Positions 18,229 through 25,764 of a stretch of DNA of 64,000 nucleotides are shown here, piece after piece (position 1 is the first letter of the stretch; the number at the start of each line of letters is the position of its first letter). Source of the DNA: Flavobacterium sp. LPB0248 (lineage in GTDB: Bacteria > Bacteroidota > Bacteroidia > Flavobacteriales > Flavobacteriaceae); contig NZ_CP058246.1 in the NCBI RefSeq assembly GCF_013388355.1, forward strand, positions 3,534,001 through 3,598,000. The letters run 5' to 3'. A program made the position numbers and the translations under genes. A model generated the notes under the pieces. The model did no database searches. It worked only from the letters and a program-made list of their open reading frames with translations, and was not told the origin of the DNA.

Positions 18229-19707
18229 GTGAATACAAAATCTTATTTTTTTCAGTCTTTTGCGATCGTTGCGTTAGCGCTGGTTGCTTTTATTGGGTTT
18301 AAACAAATCCTTCCAGATAAAATATTTTCTGAGACTAAGTTAGATTCTAAAAATATATTGATAGATAGTATGCTTTTAGAATCTGTTGCCGACGATTCAT
18401 TATCGCTAGACAAAGACAGTATTGCAAAAAGTGAGCAAGCATTAAATGGGCAGAAAATTGTTTTTGATGAAACAGAAGGAATTGAATTTCCTGCTGAAAC
18501 ATTCGAAAACTATAAAGGATATCAATATCTGATTTCTTTCTATGAGAAATTGTATCAGTTAGAAAAAAATCCGCAGAACAAAGTTCGAATCGCTTATTAC
18601 GGAGATTCTATGACCGATGGAGATTTAATCGTTCAGGACGTTCGTACCAATTATCAAGAACGCTTTGGAGGAAACGGTGTTGGTTTTGTGCCTATTACTT
18701 CAGAATCTGCAGCTTCTAGAGGATCTGTAAAATCAACTTATTCTAAAAACTGGAAAACGCAGTCTTATTTAAATGTAAAAAGACCAACGAGCCCTTTTGG
18801 AGTTAACGGACATGTGTTTTTTGCCAATGATAGATCCAATTCAACTTGGGTTCAGTACGAAGCTGGACTGAACAAATATTCGACTTCTTTAGATAATGCA
18901 ACATTATTTTATGGGCGTTCATCTAAAATAGGAAAAGTGAATTTCATTATAGGAAAAGATACTCTTAAGAAAAGCCTTTCTCCAAATAGTTTAGTTAACA
19001 CACTAAAAGTTTCATCAGGAAGTTTAAAAGCCTTTAAAGCAAATTTTGTACAGGCAGATTCTATTCCGATTTATGGATTTAATTTTGATAACGGAAGCGG
19101 AGTTCATGTTGATAATTTCTCTCAGCGAGGAAATTCAGGACTTCCAATTTCGATGTTTAATGCCGATGTAATGAGAGCTTTTAATAATAGCTTAAGATAC
19201 GATTTGATCATTCTGCACTATGGAACCAACGTTTTAAATTACGGAACAAAAAATTATTCTTGGTATGAAAAAGGAATGACGAAAACCGTTAATAAAATCA
19301 AAGAATCATTTCCAGGTGTTTCAATTTTAATTGTTTCAACAGCTGATAAATCAACAAAATATGATTTAGAAATGAAAACCGATTCTGCTGTAGTTCCTTT
19401 AATGAAAGCGCAAAAGCATTATGCATTAGAAACTCATGCAGGATTTGTTAACCTATATACTTTGATGGGAGGAGATGGTTCTATGATAAAATGGGTTGAT
19501 GAAACGCCGGCAAAAGCCAATAAAGATTATACACACTTTAACCAGCGTGGTGCAAAAGCCATTGGTAATTTGCTGTATGGACAATTAAACAAAGGATACG
19601 AAGAATATAAAGCACTGAGAGAAAAAAGAGATGCTGAAGGAACTAAGCCAAAACCAGTAAGAAGAGCCAAACCCGATTCCGTATCAGTAACAAAAGACAG
19701 TGTATGA
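18229..19707 (+). CDS. Membrane-anchored SGNH/GDSL hydrolase-like protein
   Basis: 492 residues starting with GTG. An N-terminal membrane anchor (about 8-24) is followed by an SGNH domain with block I YYGDSMTDGD (GDS 125-127), block III HYGTNVLNYG (GTN 332-334) and the DxxH pair DYTH (433-436), so the Ser/Asp/His catalytic set is complete. The C-terminus is a charged, Pro/Lys-rich tail. Its stop overlaps the next start by four bases (ATGA). With a second SGNH protein and an MBOAT acyltransferase in the same operon, it probably transfers or removes acyl groups on an envelope glycan outside the cytoplasmic membrane. Confidence 0.8.
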   Translation: MNTKSYFFQSFAIVALALVAFIGFKQILPDKIFSETKLDSKNILIDSMLLESVADDSLSLDKDSIAKSEQALNGQKIVFDETEGIEFPAETFENYKGYQYLISFYEKLYQLEKNPQNKVRIAYYGDSMTDGDLIVQDVRTNYQERFGGNGVGFVPITSESAASRGSVKSTYSKNWKTQSYLNVKRPTSPFGVNGHVFFANDRSNSTWVQYEAGLNKYSTSLDNATLFYGRSSKIGKVNFIIGKDTLKKSLSPNSLVNTLKVSSGSLKAFKANFVQADSIPIYGFNFDNGSGVHVDNFSQRGNSGLPISMFNADVMRAFNNSLRYDLIILHYGTNVLNYGTKNYSWYEKGMTKTVNKIKESFPGVSILIVSTADKSTKYDLEMKTDSAVVPLMKAQKHYALETHAGFVNLYTLMGGDGSMIKWVDETPAKANKDYTHFNQRGAKAIGNLLYGQLNKGYEEYKALREKRDAEGTKPKPVRRAKPDSVSVTKDSV

Positions 19708-21125
19708 TAAATAAACTAATGGTCTTCTTTTGTTGTCTTTTTTTTACAACAAATGAAAAAACTCCAAAAACAGACGTACAGCCAATACCCAAAAGCATGA
19801 TTCAAAAAGTGGATACCGCAGCAATTGATGCGCCTTCTGATGGTCAGATTTATAACGCAAAAGCGATAAGTGATTTTTTTCATAAACTGGAAAAAAATGA
19901 AGATCAGAAAAATCAGAAAATCAATATTGTACATATTGGAGATTCGCATATTCAAAGTGATTTGATGACGAATGAAATCAGAAAAAAACTGCAACAGCAA
20001 TTTGGGAATGCAGGACGCGGTCTGGTTTTTCCGTATCAATTAGCGAGAACAAACGGATCTTACAATGAGCGATTCAAATCGAACAGAACTTGGGAAAGCT
20101 ATAGAAATATATATCCGTTTAAACAGTGTCCAATTGGATTAAGCGGGATCGGACTTTGGAGAGATTCAGGCGGATTTGTGATGGAAATGAATATAAAAGA
20201 TCCAGCGTACAAATTCAATACAATAAAAATTATTACGCCTCAAAATCAGAATATGTTTGATTTGGCTATTTCTTCTAAGATCAATTCTATTCAGACAACA
20301 GAACGAAGAGTTATTACGCATAAAATTAAAAAAGGCGAAGTGCTTGGAAGTATTGCAGATAAATACAATGTTTCTGTTGCCGAGATTAAAAGAGACAATC
20401 GTTTAAAGTCAAATAATATCCGTGCCGGAAGAACTTTAAGAATCTCAACAAACGAAACAAGGCCAAAGACCATTTCAATGTCTGAATTTGTTCCGTTGGC
20501 AATCGAATCAGATTCTTTCTCACATTATTATAATTCAGAAAATGCTTTAAGCCGAATTTTCTTGATTCCGAATAAAGAAGCAAAAGATTACGAGTTAAAC
20601 GGAATTGTCTTAGAAAAAGATGCGCCAGGAGTTATTTATAGCAGTATTGGAGTAAACGGAGCTAAATATTCAGATTACAATAAATATCCTTTATTTTTTG
20701 AACAGCTGAAATCGTTACATCCAGATTTATTGGTTTTTTCATTAGGAACAAATGAAAGTTACGAGAAATTGGATGCTGGAGGTTATATTAAAGAATTAAG
20801 AGAGTTTATACAGAATGTAAGAGCACAGAAAATAGATGCACCAATAATTGTAATGACACCACCGCCATCTTTGCTAAGAAGAAAACCAAATACATATATT
20901 GATGATTACACGCGACACATTATTGATATAGCCCAAAAAGATGATTTTGCTGTTTGGGATTTGTACGATGAGTTTGGAGGCATGAGCGGAATCAAACAAT
21001 TGAAAGTTCAAGGATTAATTGGGCCAGATTGGGTTCATTATTCAAAAAAAGGATACGAGAAACAAGGAAATCTGTTTGCTCAGGCGTTTTTAAGATCATA
21101 CGATAATTTTAAATTAAAGAAGTAA
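19704..21125 (+). CDS. SGNH/GDSL hydrolase-like protein with inserted LysM domain
   Basis: 473 residues, hydrophobic N-terminus (LMVFFCCLFFTTN) that may be a signal peptide. SGNH block I is HIGDSHIQSD (GDS 79-81); block III is SLGTNESYE (GTN 348-350); DWVH (442-445) supplies the Asp/His. Between blocks I and III, about 203-248, sits a LysM domain: HKIKKGEVLGSIADKYNVS, then NRLKSNNIRAGRTLRIS. LysM binds N-acetylglucosamine-containing glycans, usually peptidoglycan. The gene overlaps its upstream partner by four bases and is directly followed by the MBOAT gene, so the three products probably act together. Confidence 0.82.
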   Translation: MINKLMVFFCCLFFTTNEKTPKTDVQPIPKSMIQKVDTAAIDAPSDGQIYNAKAISDFFHKLEKNEDQKNQKINIVHIGDSHIQSDLMTNEIRKKLQQQFGNAGRGLVFPYQLARTNGSYNERFKSNRTWESYRNIYPFKQCPIGLSGIGLWRDSGGFVMEMNIKDPAYKFNTIKIITPQNQNMFDLAISSKINSIQTTERRVITHKIKKGEVLGSIADKYNVSVAEIKRDNRLKSNNIRAGRTLRISTNETRPKTISMSEFVPLAIESDSFSHYYNSENALSRIFLIPNKEAKDYELNGIVLEKDAPGVIYSSIGVNGAKYSDYNKYPLFFEQLKSLHPDLLVFSLGTNESYEKLDAGGYIKELREFIQNVRAQKIDAPIIVMTPPPSLLRRKPNTYIDDYTRHIIDIAQKDDFAVWDLYDEFGGMSGIKQLKVQGLIGPDWVHYSKKGYEKQGNLFAQAFLRSYDNFKLKK

Positions 21126-21126
21126 G

Positions 21127-22809
21127 TTGACAACAATAGATAGCATTAATAATTGGTTCATTCAAAACTTTGGTGCAATTACAATAGAACAAGTTAAAAG
21201 TTGGTTTGTTTACAATGAAGACGAAAAACTTTTATTCAATACCGGTTTATTCTTAGGTTTATTTCTGGTTTTCTATTTTGTGTATGGTTTTTTACGCAAA
21301 ACATTTTATTTGAGATTAACGTATGTTATTCTCTTCTCATTATTCTTTTACTATAAATCAAGCGGGATTTATTTTCTGCTGTTATTGCTTTCGTCAGTCG
21401 TAGATTATGGTTTGAGCCAGATTATTTACCGTGAAAGTAGAGATGGAGTTAAGAAATTTTATTTGGTAATTAGTGTCATTTTGAATTTGGCACTTTTAGG
21501 CTATTTCAAATACATGAACTTTTTGATCGTGACGTACAACGATATGTTTCATGGTAATTTTGAACTTCATAATGTTTTTCTTCCTGTTGGAATTTCGTTT
21601 TATACGTTCCAATCTATGAGTTATATTATTGAGATTTATAGAGAAGAAATTAAACCAACTAAAAATTACATCGAATATTTATTCTTCGTATCATTCTTCC
21701 CTCAATTAGTTGCGGGACCAATTGTTCGTGCAAAAGACTTTTTGCCTCAGATTTATCAAAAATTAAATCTGACCAAACAAGATGTAAACAACGCTTTGTT
21801 TTTGATTATTGGTGGATTGATTAAGAAAACAGTAATCTCAAATTATATCTCGGTAAACTTTGTCGATCGTGTTTTTGATACGCCGATGAGTTATACTTCT
21901 TTCGAAAACTTAATGGCTTCGTACGGATATGCCATTCAGATTTACTGTGATTTCTCTGGATATTCAGATATGGCAATTGGTATTGCATTATTGCTTGGAT
22001 TTAAATTGCCAGTCAACTTTAGAACGCCTTATAAATCGACTTCGATTACCGATTTCTGGAGAAGATGGCACATTTCGCTTTCGACTTGGTTAAAAGACTT
22101 TTTATATATTTCGATTGGAGGAAATCGAGAAGGATCTTTTGCGGGATATTTATTCCCAAGTTTATTTTTCTTCGGATTATTGCTTTGGGGAATGTCTTGT
22201 TATAATGAGAGTGTAATTCCGCTTATTATTGCAGGAGTCAGTATTTTAATTTTCGCTTTGTCATTTTTACTTTCAAGCAAAATAAAACAGACTTTAGTAA
22301 CCAATTTCAACCTGTTTACTACAATGCTTTTAGGAGGTTTGTGGCATGGAGCAGGAGCACAGTTTATTGTTTGGGGAGCTTTACACGGATTAGCATTAGC
22401 AGTTCATAAAATATTTATGGAATTTTTTCCTTCGAAGAAAGATAAAAGTCCGAATTTCTTATGGAGATTTTTCTCAATAGTAATCACGTTCCATTTTGTA
22501 GTTTTCTGTTGGATTTTCTTCAGAGCAAGAGATTTTGAAACAGCATTACAAGTAATTAATAACATCGGTCAATTAACATTTGAACCAGAACTTTGGAAAA
22601 CAATTGTTTTGGGATATAAAAATGTTTTCGGATTAATGTTGTTCGGTTACGTTTGGCATTTCTTACCAGAAACTTTCACAAACGGAATGAAATCTGTTTT
22701 TGACAAAACTCCACTATTAATAAAAGCAATAATCTTAGGATTCGTATATTGGATTGTTTACGCTACAGCAGTAGCAGGTTCGCAACCTTTTATTTACTTT
22801 CAATTCTAA
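21127..22809 (+). CDS. MBOAT family O-acyltransferase (AlgI/PatA-like)
   Basis: 560-residue polytopic membrane protein with ten or more hydrophobic segments. MBOAT signatures are FPQLVAGPIVRAKDFLPQ, DFSGYSDMAIGIALLLGF, TDFWRRWHISLSTWLKDF and the invariant His in LLGGLWHGAGAQF (His407). The family moves acyl groups from a cytoplasmic donor to acceptors outside the membrane, as in alginate (AlgI), teichoic acid (DltB) and peptidoglycan (PatA) modification. The start used is TTG at 21127, one base after the preceding stop; no ATG lies nearby in frame before the first membrane segment. The two SGNH genes upstream are the expected partners. Confidence 0.9.
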   Translation: MTTIDSINNWFIQNFGAITIEQVKSWFVYNEDEKLLFNTGLFLGLFLVFYFVYGFLRKTFYLRLTYVILFSLFFYYKSSGIYFLLLLLSSVVDYGLSQIIYRESRDGVKKFYLVISVILNLALLGYFKYMNFLIVTYNDMFHGNFELHNVFLPVGISFYTFQSMSYIIEIYREEIKPTKNYIEYLFFVSFFPQLVAGPIVRAKDFLPQIYQKLNLTKQDVNNALFLIIGGLIKKTVISNYISVNFVDRVFDTPMSYTSFENLMASYGYAIQIYCDFSGYSDMAIGIALLLGFKLPVNFRTPYKSTSITDFWRRWHISLSTWLKDFLYISIGGNREGSFAGYLFPSLFFFGLLLWGMSCYNESVIPLIIAGVSILIFALSFLLSSKIKQTLVTNFNLFTTMLLGGLWHGAGAQFIVWGALHGLALAVHKIFMEFFPSKKDKSPNFLWRFFSIVITFHFVVFCWIFFRARDFETALQVINNIGQLTFEPELWKTIVLGYKNVFGLMLFGYVWHFLPETFTNGMKSVFDKTPLLIKAIILGFVYWIVYATAVAGSQPFIYFQF

Positions 22810-22811
22810 AA

Positions 22812-22873
22812 TAAAGGTTCAAAGAGACATAGTAACAAAGGCGCAAAGGTTTTATTCTTTGCGCCTTTTTTTT
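22812..22873 (+). terminator. Octamer array merging into the terminator of the acyltransferase operon
   Basis: Starting two bases after the MBOAT stop are five units of the form CAAAGnnn at 22812, 22820, 22828, 22836 and 22844, exactly 8 bases apart. The last two form the left arm (AAAGGCGCAAAG, 22837-22848) of a hairpin whose right arm CTTTGCGCCTTT (22857-22868) runs into a T tract: a good intrinsic terminator built from the repeat. Confidence 0.8.
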
Positions 22874-22915
22874 GTCACGGATTAAAAGAATTAAGAAGAT
22901 TATTGTTTCACGGAG

Positions 22916-22990
22916 ATTCTGCAGATATTAGCAGATTTAAATTTTTAATTATTTAAAATAGAAATCTGAATCATCTGCTAAATCTGCGAG
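22916..22990. repeat. Inverted array of GCAGAT / ATCTGC units
   Basis: GCAGAT at 22921 and 22931 is mirrored by ATCTGC at 22973 and 22982, giving a long imperfect hairpin with an AT-rich loop. It lies inside the 325-base gap between the MBOAT gene and ffh and encodes nothing recognisable. Confidence 0.6.
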
Positions 22991-23020
22991 AGAAATAATC
23001 AGTGAAATCGGTGTAATTAG

Positions 23021-23072
23021 CAGCAAAGAATAAAACCTTTGCTCCTTTGTTGCTTTGCCACTTTGAACCTTA
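23021..23072. repeat. Octamer array, inverted copy of 22812-22858
   Basis: Five units CTTTGnnn spaced exactly 8 bases (23037, 23045, 23053, 23061, 23069), preceded by GCAAAGAATAAAAC. The reverse complement lines up with the array after the MBOAT gene, so the two arrays form a large inverted repeat about 260 bases across. Confidence 0.75.
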
Positions 23073-23081
23073 AAAAATAAA

Positions 23082-23112
23082 TTGCCTGAAATATGTAATT
23101 AGATTATCTTTG
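23082..23112 (+). promoter_or_regulatory. Promoter of ffh
   Basis: TTG (23082-23084), a 20-base spacer and TATCTTTG (23105-23112): a perfect match to the Flavobacterium promoter form, 22 bases before the ffh ATG. Confidence 0.75.
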
Positions 23113-23134
23113 CACTTCATATAAAGAAAATGAT

Positions 23135-24499
23135 ATGTTTGATAATTTAAGTGATAAGTTAGATAAAGCGTTCCATATATTAAAAGGACACGGTAAAATT
23201 ACAGAAGTAAACGTTGCCGATACTTTAAAAGAAGTTCGTCGTGCTTTGCTTGATGCCGACGTTAACTTTAAAATTGCTAAAGATTTTACAGCTAGAGTAA
23301 AAGACAAAGCAATTGGTCAGGACGTATTGACAACCTTACAGCCAGGACAATTATTAGTAAAACTGGTAAAAGATGAGTTGACAGAATTAATGGGTGGAGA
23401 TGTTGCTGGTGTTAACTTATCAGGAAATCCAACTGTTATTTTGATGTCAGGACTTCAAGGTTCTGGTAAAACAACTTTCTCAGGGAAATTAGCTAATTTC
23501 TTAAAAACAAAGAAAAATAAAAAACCACTTCTTGTAGCGTGTGATATTTACCGTCCAGCGGCGATCAACCAGTTACATGTTGTGGGAGATCAAATAGGTG
23601 TTGAGGTTTACTCAGAACCAGAAAATAAAAATCCTGTAGAAATTGCTCAAAACGCAATTAAACACGCTAAAGCAAACGGATTCAATGTTGTTATTGTCGA
23701 TACAGCAGGACGTTTGGCAGTAGATCAGGAAATGATGGATGAAATTGCACGTGTACACAAAGCAATTCAGCCACAAGAAACATTGTTCGTTGTAGACTCT
23801 ATGACAGGACAAGATGCTGTTAATACAGCAAAAGCTTTCAACGATATCTTAAACTTTGATGGAGTTATCTTAACGAAATTAGATGGAGATACTCGTGGTG
23901 GAGCTGCACTTTCAATTAAATCGATTGTAAACAAACCAATTAAATTTGTTGGTACTGGAGAAAAAATGGAAGCAATTGATGTTTTCTATCCAGAACGTAT
24001 GGCTGAGCGTATCTTAGGAATGGGAGACGTTGTGTCTCTTGTTGAAAGAGCTCAAGAACAATTTGATGAAGAAGAAGCAAGAAAACTTCAAAAGAAAATC
24101 GCTAAAAACGAATTTGGTTTTGATGACTTCTTAACGCAGATTCAGCAAGTAAAGAAAATGGGTAACATGAAAGACTTGGTTGGAATGATACCAGGTGCTT
24201 CAAAAGCGATGAAAGACGTTGAAATCGAAGACGACGCTTTCAAACATATCGAAGCGATCATTTATTCGATGACTCCAGGAGAAAGAAGCAAACCAGCGAT
24301 TATCGACGTAAAAAGAAAAGCCAGAATCGCAAAGGGTTCGGGAACTAAAGTCGAGCAAGTAAATCAGCTGATGAAGCAGTTTGACCAAATGAGCAAGATG
24401 ATGAAGATGATGCAAGGCCCAGGCGGAAAAAATCTGATGAAAATGATGGGTGGTATGAAAGGGATGCCGGGTGGTATGCCAGGAGGAATGCCGAAATAA
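23135..24499 (+). CDS. ffh: Signal recognition particle protein Ffh
   Basis: Cytoplasmic GTPase of SRP, which with 4.5S RNA delivers nascent membrane proteins to FtsY. Residues 1-90 are the helical N domain. The G domain holds the P-loop GLQGSGKTTF near 106-115, the DTAGR motif, the TKLDGD motif and the SRP54 insertion box. The C-terminal M domain is Met-rich (MSKMMKMMQ, then MKGMPGGMPGGMPK), as expected for signal-sequence binding. Length 454 is normal. It has its own promoter and a terminator-like hairpin. Confidence 0.97.
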   Translation: MFDNLSDKLDKAFHILKGHGKITEVNVADTLKEVRRALLDADVNFKIAKDFTARVKDKAIGQDVLTTLQPGQLLVKLVKDELTELMGGDVAGVNLSGNPTVILMSGLQGSGKTTFSGKLANFLKTKKNKKPLLVACDIYRPAAINQLHVVGDQIGVEVYSEPENKNPVEIAQNAIKHAKANGFNVVIVDTAGRLAVDQEMMDEIARVHKAIQPQETLFVVDSMTGQDAVNTAKAFNDILNFDGVILTKLDGDTRGGAALSIKSIVNKPIKFVGTGEKMEAIDVFYPERMAERILGMGDVVSLVERAQEQFDEEEARKLQKKIAKNEFGFDDFLTQIQQVKKMGNMKDLVGMIPGASKAMKDVEIEDDAFKHIEAIIYSMTPGERSKPAIIDVKRKARIAKGSGTKVEQVNQLMKQFDQMSKMMKMMQGPGGKNLMKMMGGMKGMPGGMPGGMPK

Positions 24500-24506
24500 T
24501 AAAAAG

Positions 24507-24558
24507 AGTTTCAAGTTTAAGGTTTCAATTTAAGAGACCAAAACTTGAAACTTTTTTA
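24507..24558 (+). terminator. Heptamer array forming the ffh terminator
   Basis: GTTTCAA, GTTTAAG, GTTTCAA and TTTAAGA follow each other at exact 7-base spacing from 24508. AGTTTCAAGTTT (24507-24518) pairs with AAACTTGAAACT (24541-24552), and TTTTT follows, giving a terminator whose stem is made of the repeat. Confidence 0.7.
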
Positions 24559-24588
24559 ATTCAATAAAAATTAAGTTTCGCAAGTAAC

Positions 24589-24623
24589 GTGAAACATGAA
24601 ACTTTAAACTTGAAACAACACAC
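24589..24623 (+). repeat. Heptamer array next to the folD start
   Basis: GTGAAAC, ATGAAAC, TTTAAAC, TTGAAAC and AACACAC, each 7 bases long and in register. The reading frame of folD happens to stay open through it from a GTG at 24589, so an automatic start call could include twelve repeat-encoded residues. Confidence 0.7.
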
Positions 24624-24624
24624 A

Positions 24625-25512
24625 ATGCAGCTACTAGACGGTAAAAAAACATCTAACGACATTAAAAACGAAATTGCAATCGAAGTTCAATCTATAAAAG
24701 CAGCTGGAGGAAAAGTGCCTCATTTAGCAGCGGTTTTAGTGGGTAATAACGGAGCAAGTTTAACTTACGTAGGAAGTAAAGTAAAATCATGCCAAGAAAT
24801 TGGTTTTGATTCCACTTTAGTTGCTTTACCAGAAACCATTACGGAAGATGAATTATTGGCTAAAATTAAAGAGTTAAACGAAGATGACAATCTAGACGGA
24901 TACATCGTTCAGTTGCCTTTGCCAAAACATATCGACGAGCAGAAAATCTTATTAGCAATTGATCCAGACAAAGACGTAGACGGATTTCACCCAACTAACT
25001 TTGGTAGAATGGCTTTGGAAATGGAAAGTTTCATTCCAGCAACCCCATTCGGGATTATGGAATTGTTAGAACGTTACAAAGTAGAAACTGCAGGAAAACA
25101 TACTGTTGTAATTGGAAGAAGCCATATCGTAGGACGACCAATGAGTATTTTAATGAGCCGTAAAGGAAATCCTGGAGATTCGACAGTTACATTAACTCAT
25201 AGTAGAACTAAAGATTTAGCAGAATTCACTAAAAATGCTGATATCATCATTACAGCTTTAGGAGTTCCAGAATTCTTAAAAGCGGACATGGTAAAAGAAG
25301 GAGTAACGGTTATTGATGTTGGAATTACACGTGTAGAAGACGCATCAAACGCAAAAGGATATGTTATCAAAGGAGATGTTGATTTTGACGGAGTAAGCAA
25401 AAAAGCATCTTTCATTACGCCAGTTCCAGGTGGTGTAGGACCAATGACAATTGCAATGTTGCTTAAGAATACACTATTAGCAAGAAAAATGAGAAGCGCA
25501 AGAAACCGGTAA
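24625..25512 (+). CDS. folD: Bifunctional methylenetetrahydrofolate dehydrogenase/cyclohydrolase FolD
   Basis: Interconverts methylene-, methenyl- and formyl-tetrahydrofolate using NADP; cytoplasmic one-carbon metabolism. The start chosen is the ATG at 24625, giving [10 protein letters not shown], the normal FolD N-terminus and 295 residues. An in-frame GTG at 24589 would add twelve residues encoded by a heptamer repeat and is rejected. Catalytic Lys52 lies in [17 protein letters not shown] and the signature [16 protein letters not shown] are intact; [15 protein letters not shown] is the nucleotide-binding turn. It follows ffh but is separated from it by a terminator. Confidence 0.96.
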   Translation: MQLLDGKKTSNDIKNEIAIEVQSIKAAGGKVPHLAAVLVGNNGASLTYVGSKVKSCQEIGFDSTLVALPETITEDELLAKIKELNEDDNLDGYIVQLPLPKHIDEQKILLAIDPDKDVDGFHPTNFGRMALEMESFIPATPFGIMELLERYKVETAGKHTVVIGRSHIVGRPMSILMSRKGNPGDSTVTLTHSRTKDLAEFTKNADIIITALGVPEFLKADMVKEGVTVIDVGITRVEDASNAKGYVIKGDVDFDGVSKKASFITPVPGGVGPMTIAMLLKNTLLARKMRSARNR

Positions 25513-25531
25513 TATTGCATCAAAATAATAT

Positions 25532-25561
25532 AAAGCCTGTTCGTTAGAGCAGGCTTTTTTA
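25532..25561 (+). terminator. Terminator of folD
   Basis: AAAGCCTGTTC, loop GTTA, GAGCAGGCTTT and a T run. Its first 15 bases are the same as those of the corA terminator at 26712. Confidence 0.85.
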
Positions 25562-25625
25562 TTTGTATATCTTAGAAAAACTATATAAAAGTCTCGTTTT
25601 AATATATTATTAATAGATTAAAGTT

Positions 25626-25654
25626 TTGGTTCTTAAAAATAAAGGATACTTTTG
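25626..25654 (+). promoter_or_regulatory. Promoter of corA
   Basis: TTG (25626-25628), an 18-base spacer and TACTTTTG (25647-25654). A transcript from here would have a leader of about 100 bases before corA. Confidence 0.7.
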
Positions 25655-25679
25655 CACCACTTAAAAAACACTTCTCCAA

Positions 25680-25715
25680 ATGGACGATTATTATTATTCG
25701 TTAGTATTAAATTAA
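25680..25715 (+). CDS. Possible leader peptide in the corA 5' region (MDDYYYSLVLN)
   Basis: An 11-codon ORF from ATG to TAA lies in the corA leader, about 20 bases after the expected transcription start. It encodes MDDYYYSLVLN with three consecutive Tyr codons (all TAT). Directly after its stop comes a hairpin (25716-25743). Translation is not proven; the support is position, a clean ATG and stop, and the abutting hairpin. Salmonella corA and mgtA have short leader ORFs that control readthrough, which is an analogy only. Confidence 0.3.
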   Translation: MDDYYYSLVLN

Positions 25716-25743
25716 GCAGCTTTTGAAAATTTCAAAATGCTGC
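25716..25743 (+). promoter_or_regulatory. Hairpin in the corA leader
   Basis: GCAGC pairs with GCTGC and TTTTGA with TCAAAA, with one bulged base; the loop is AAATT. It begins on the base after the stop of the leader ORF and ends 21 bases before the corA ATG, so it could respond to ribosome position or hide the start. Confidence 0.5.
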
Positions 25744-25764
25744 GCTAAAAACCTGTATTTTGAA

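Noticed and set aside
22812..23072. Short tandem units resembling a CRISPR array
   Set aside because: Units are 7-8 bases with no spacers of 25-40 bases and no cas genes nearby.
24582..24600. AACGTGAAACA resembling half of a parS site
   Set aside because: It is part of the GTGAAAC heptamer array, is not a full 16-base palindrome, and lies far from parAB.
25723..25764. Longer start of corA from TTG
   Set aside because: The added residues are encoded by the leader hairpin; the ATG at 25765 gives the normal family N-terminus.
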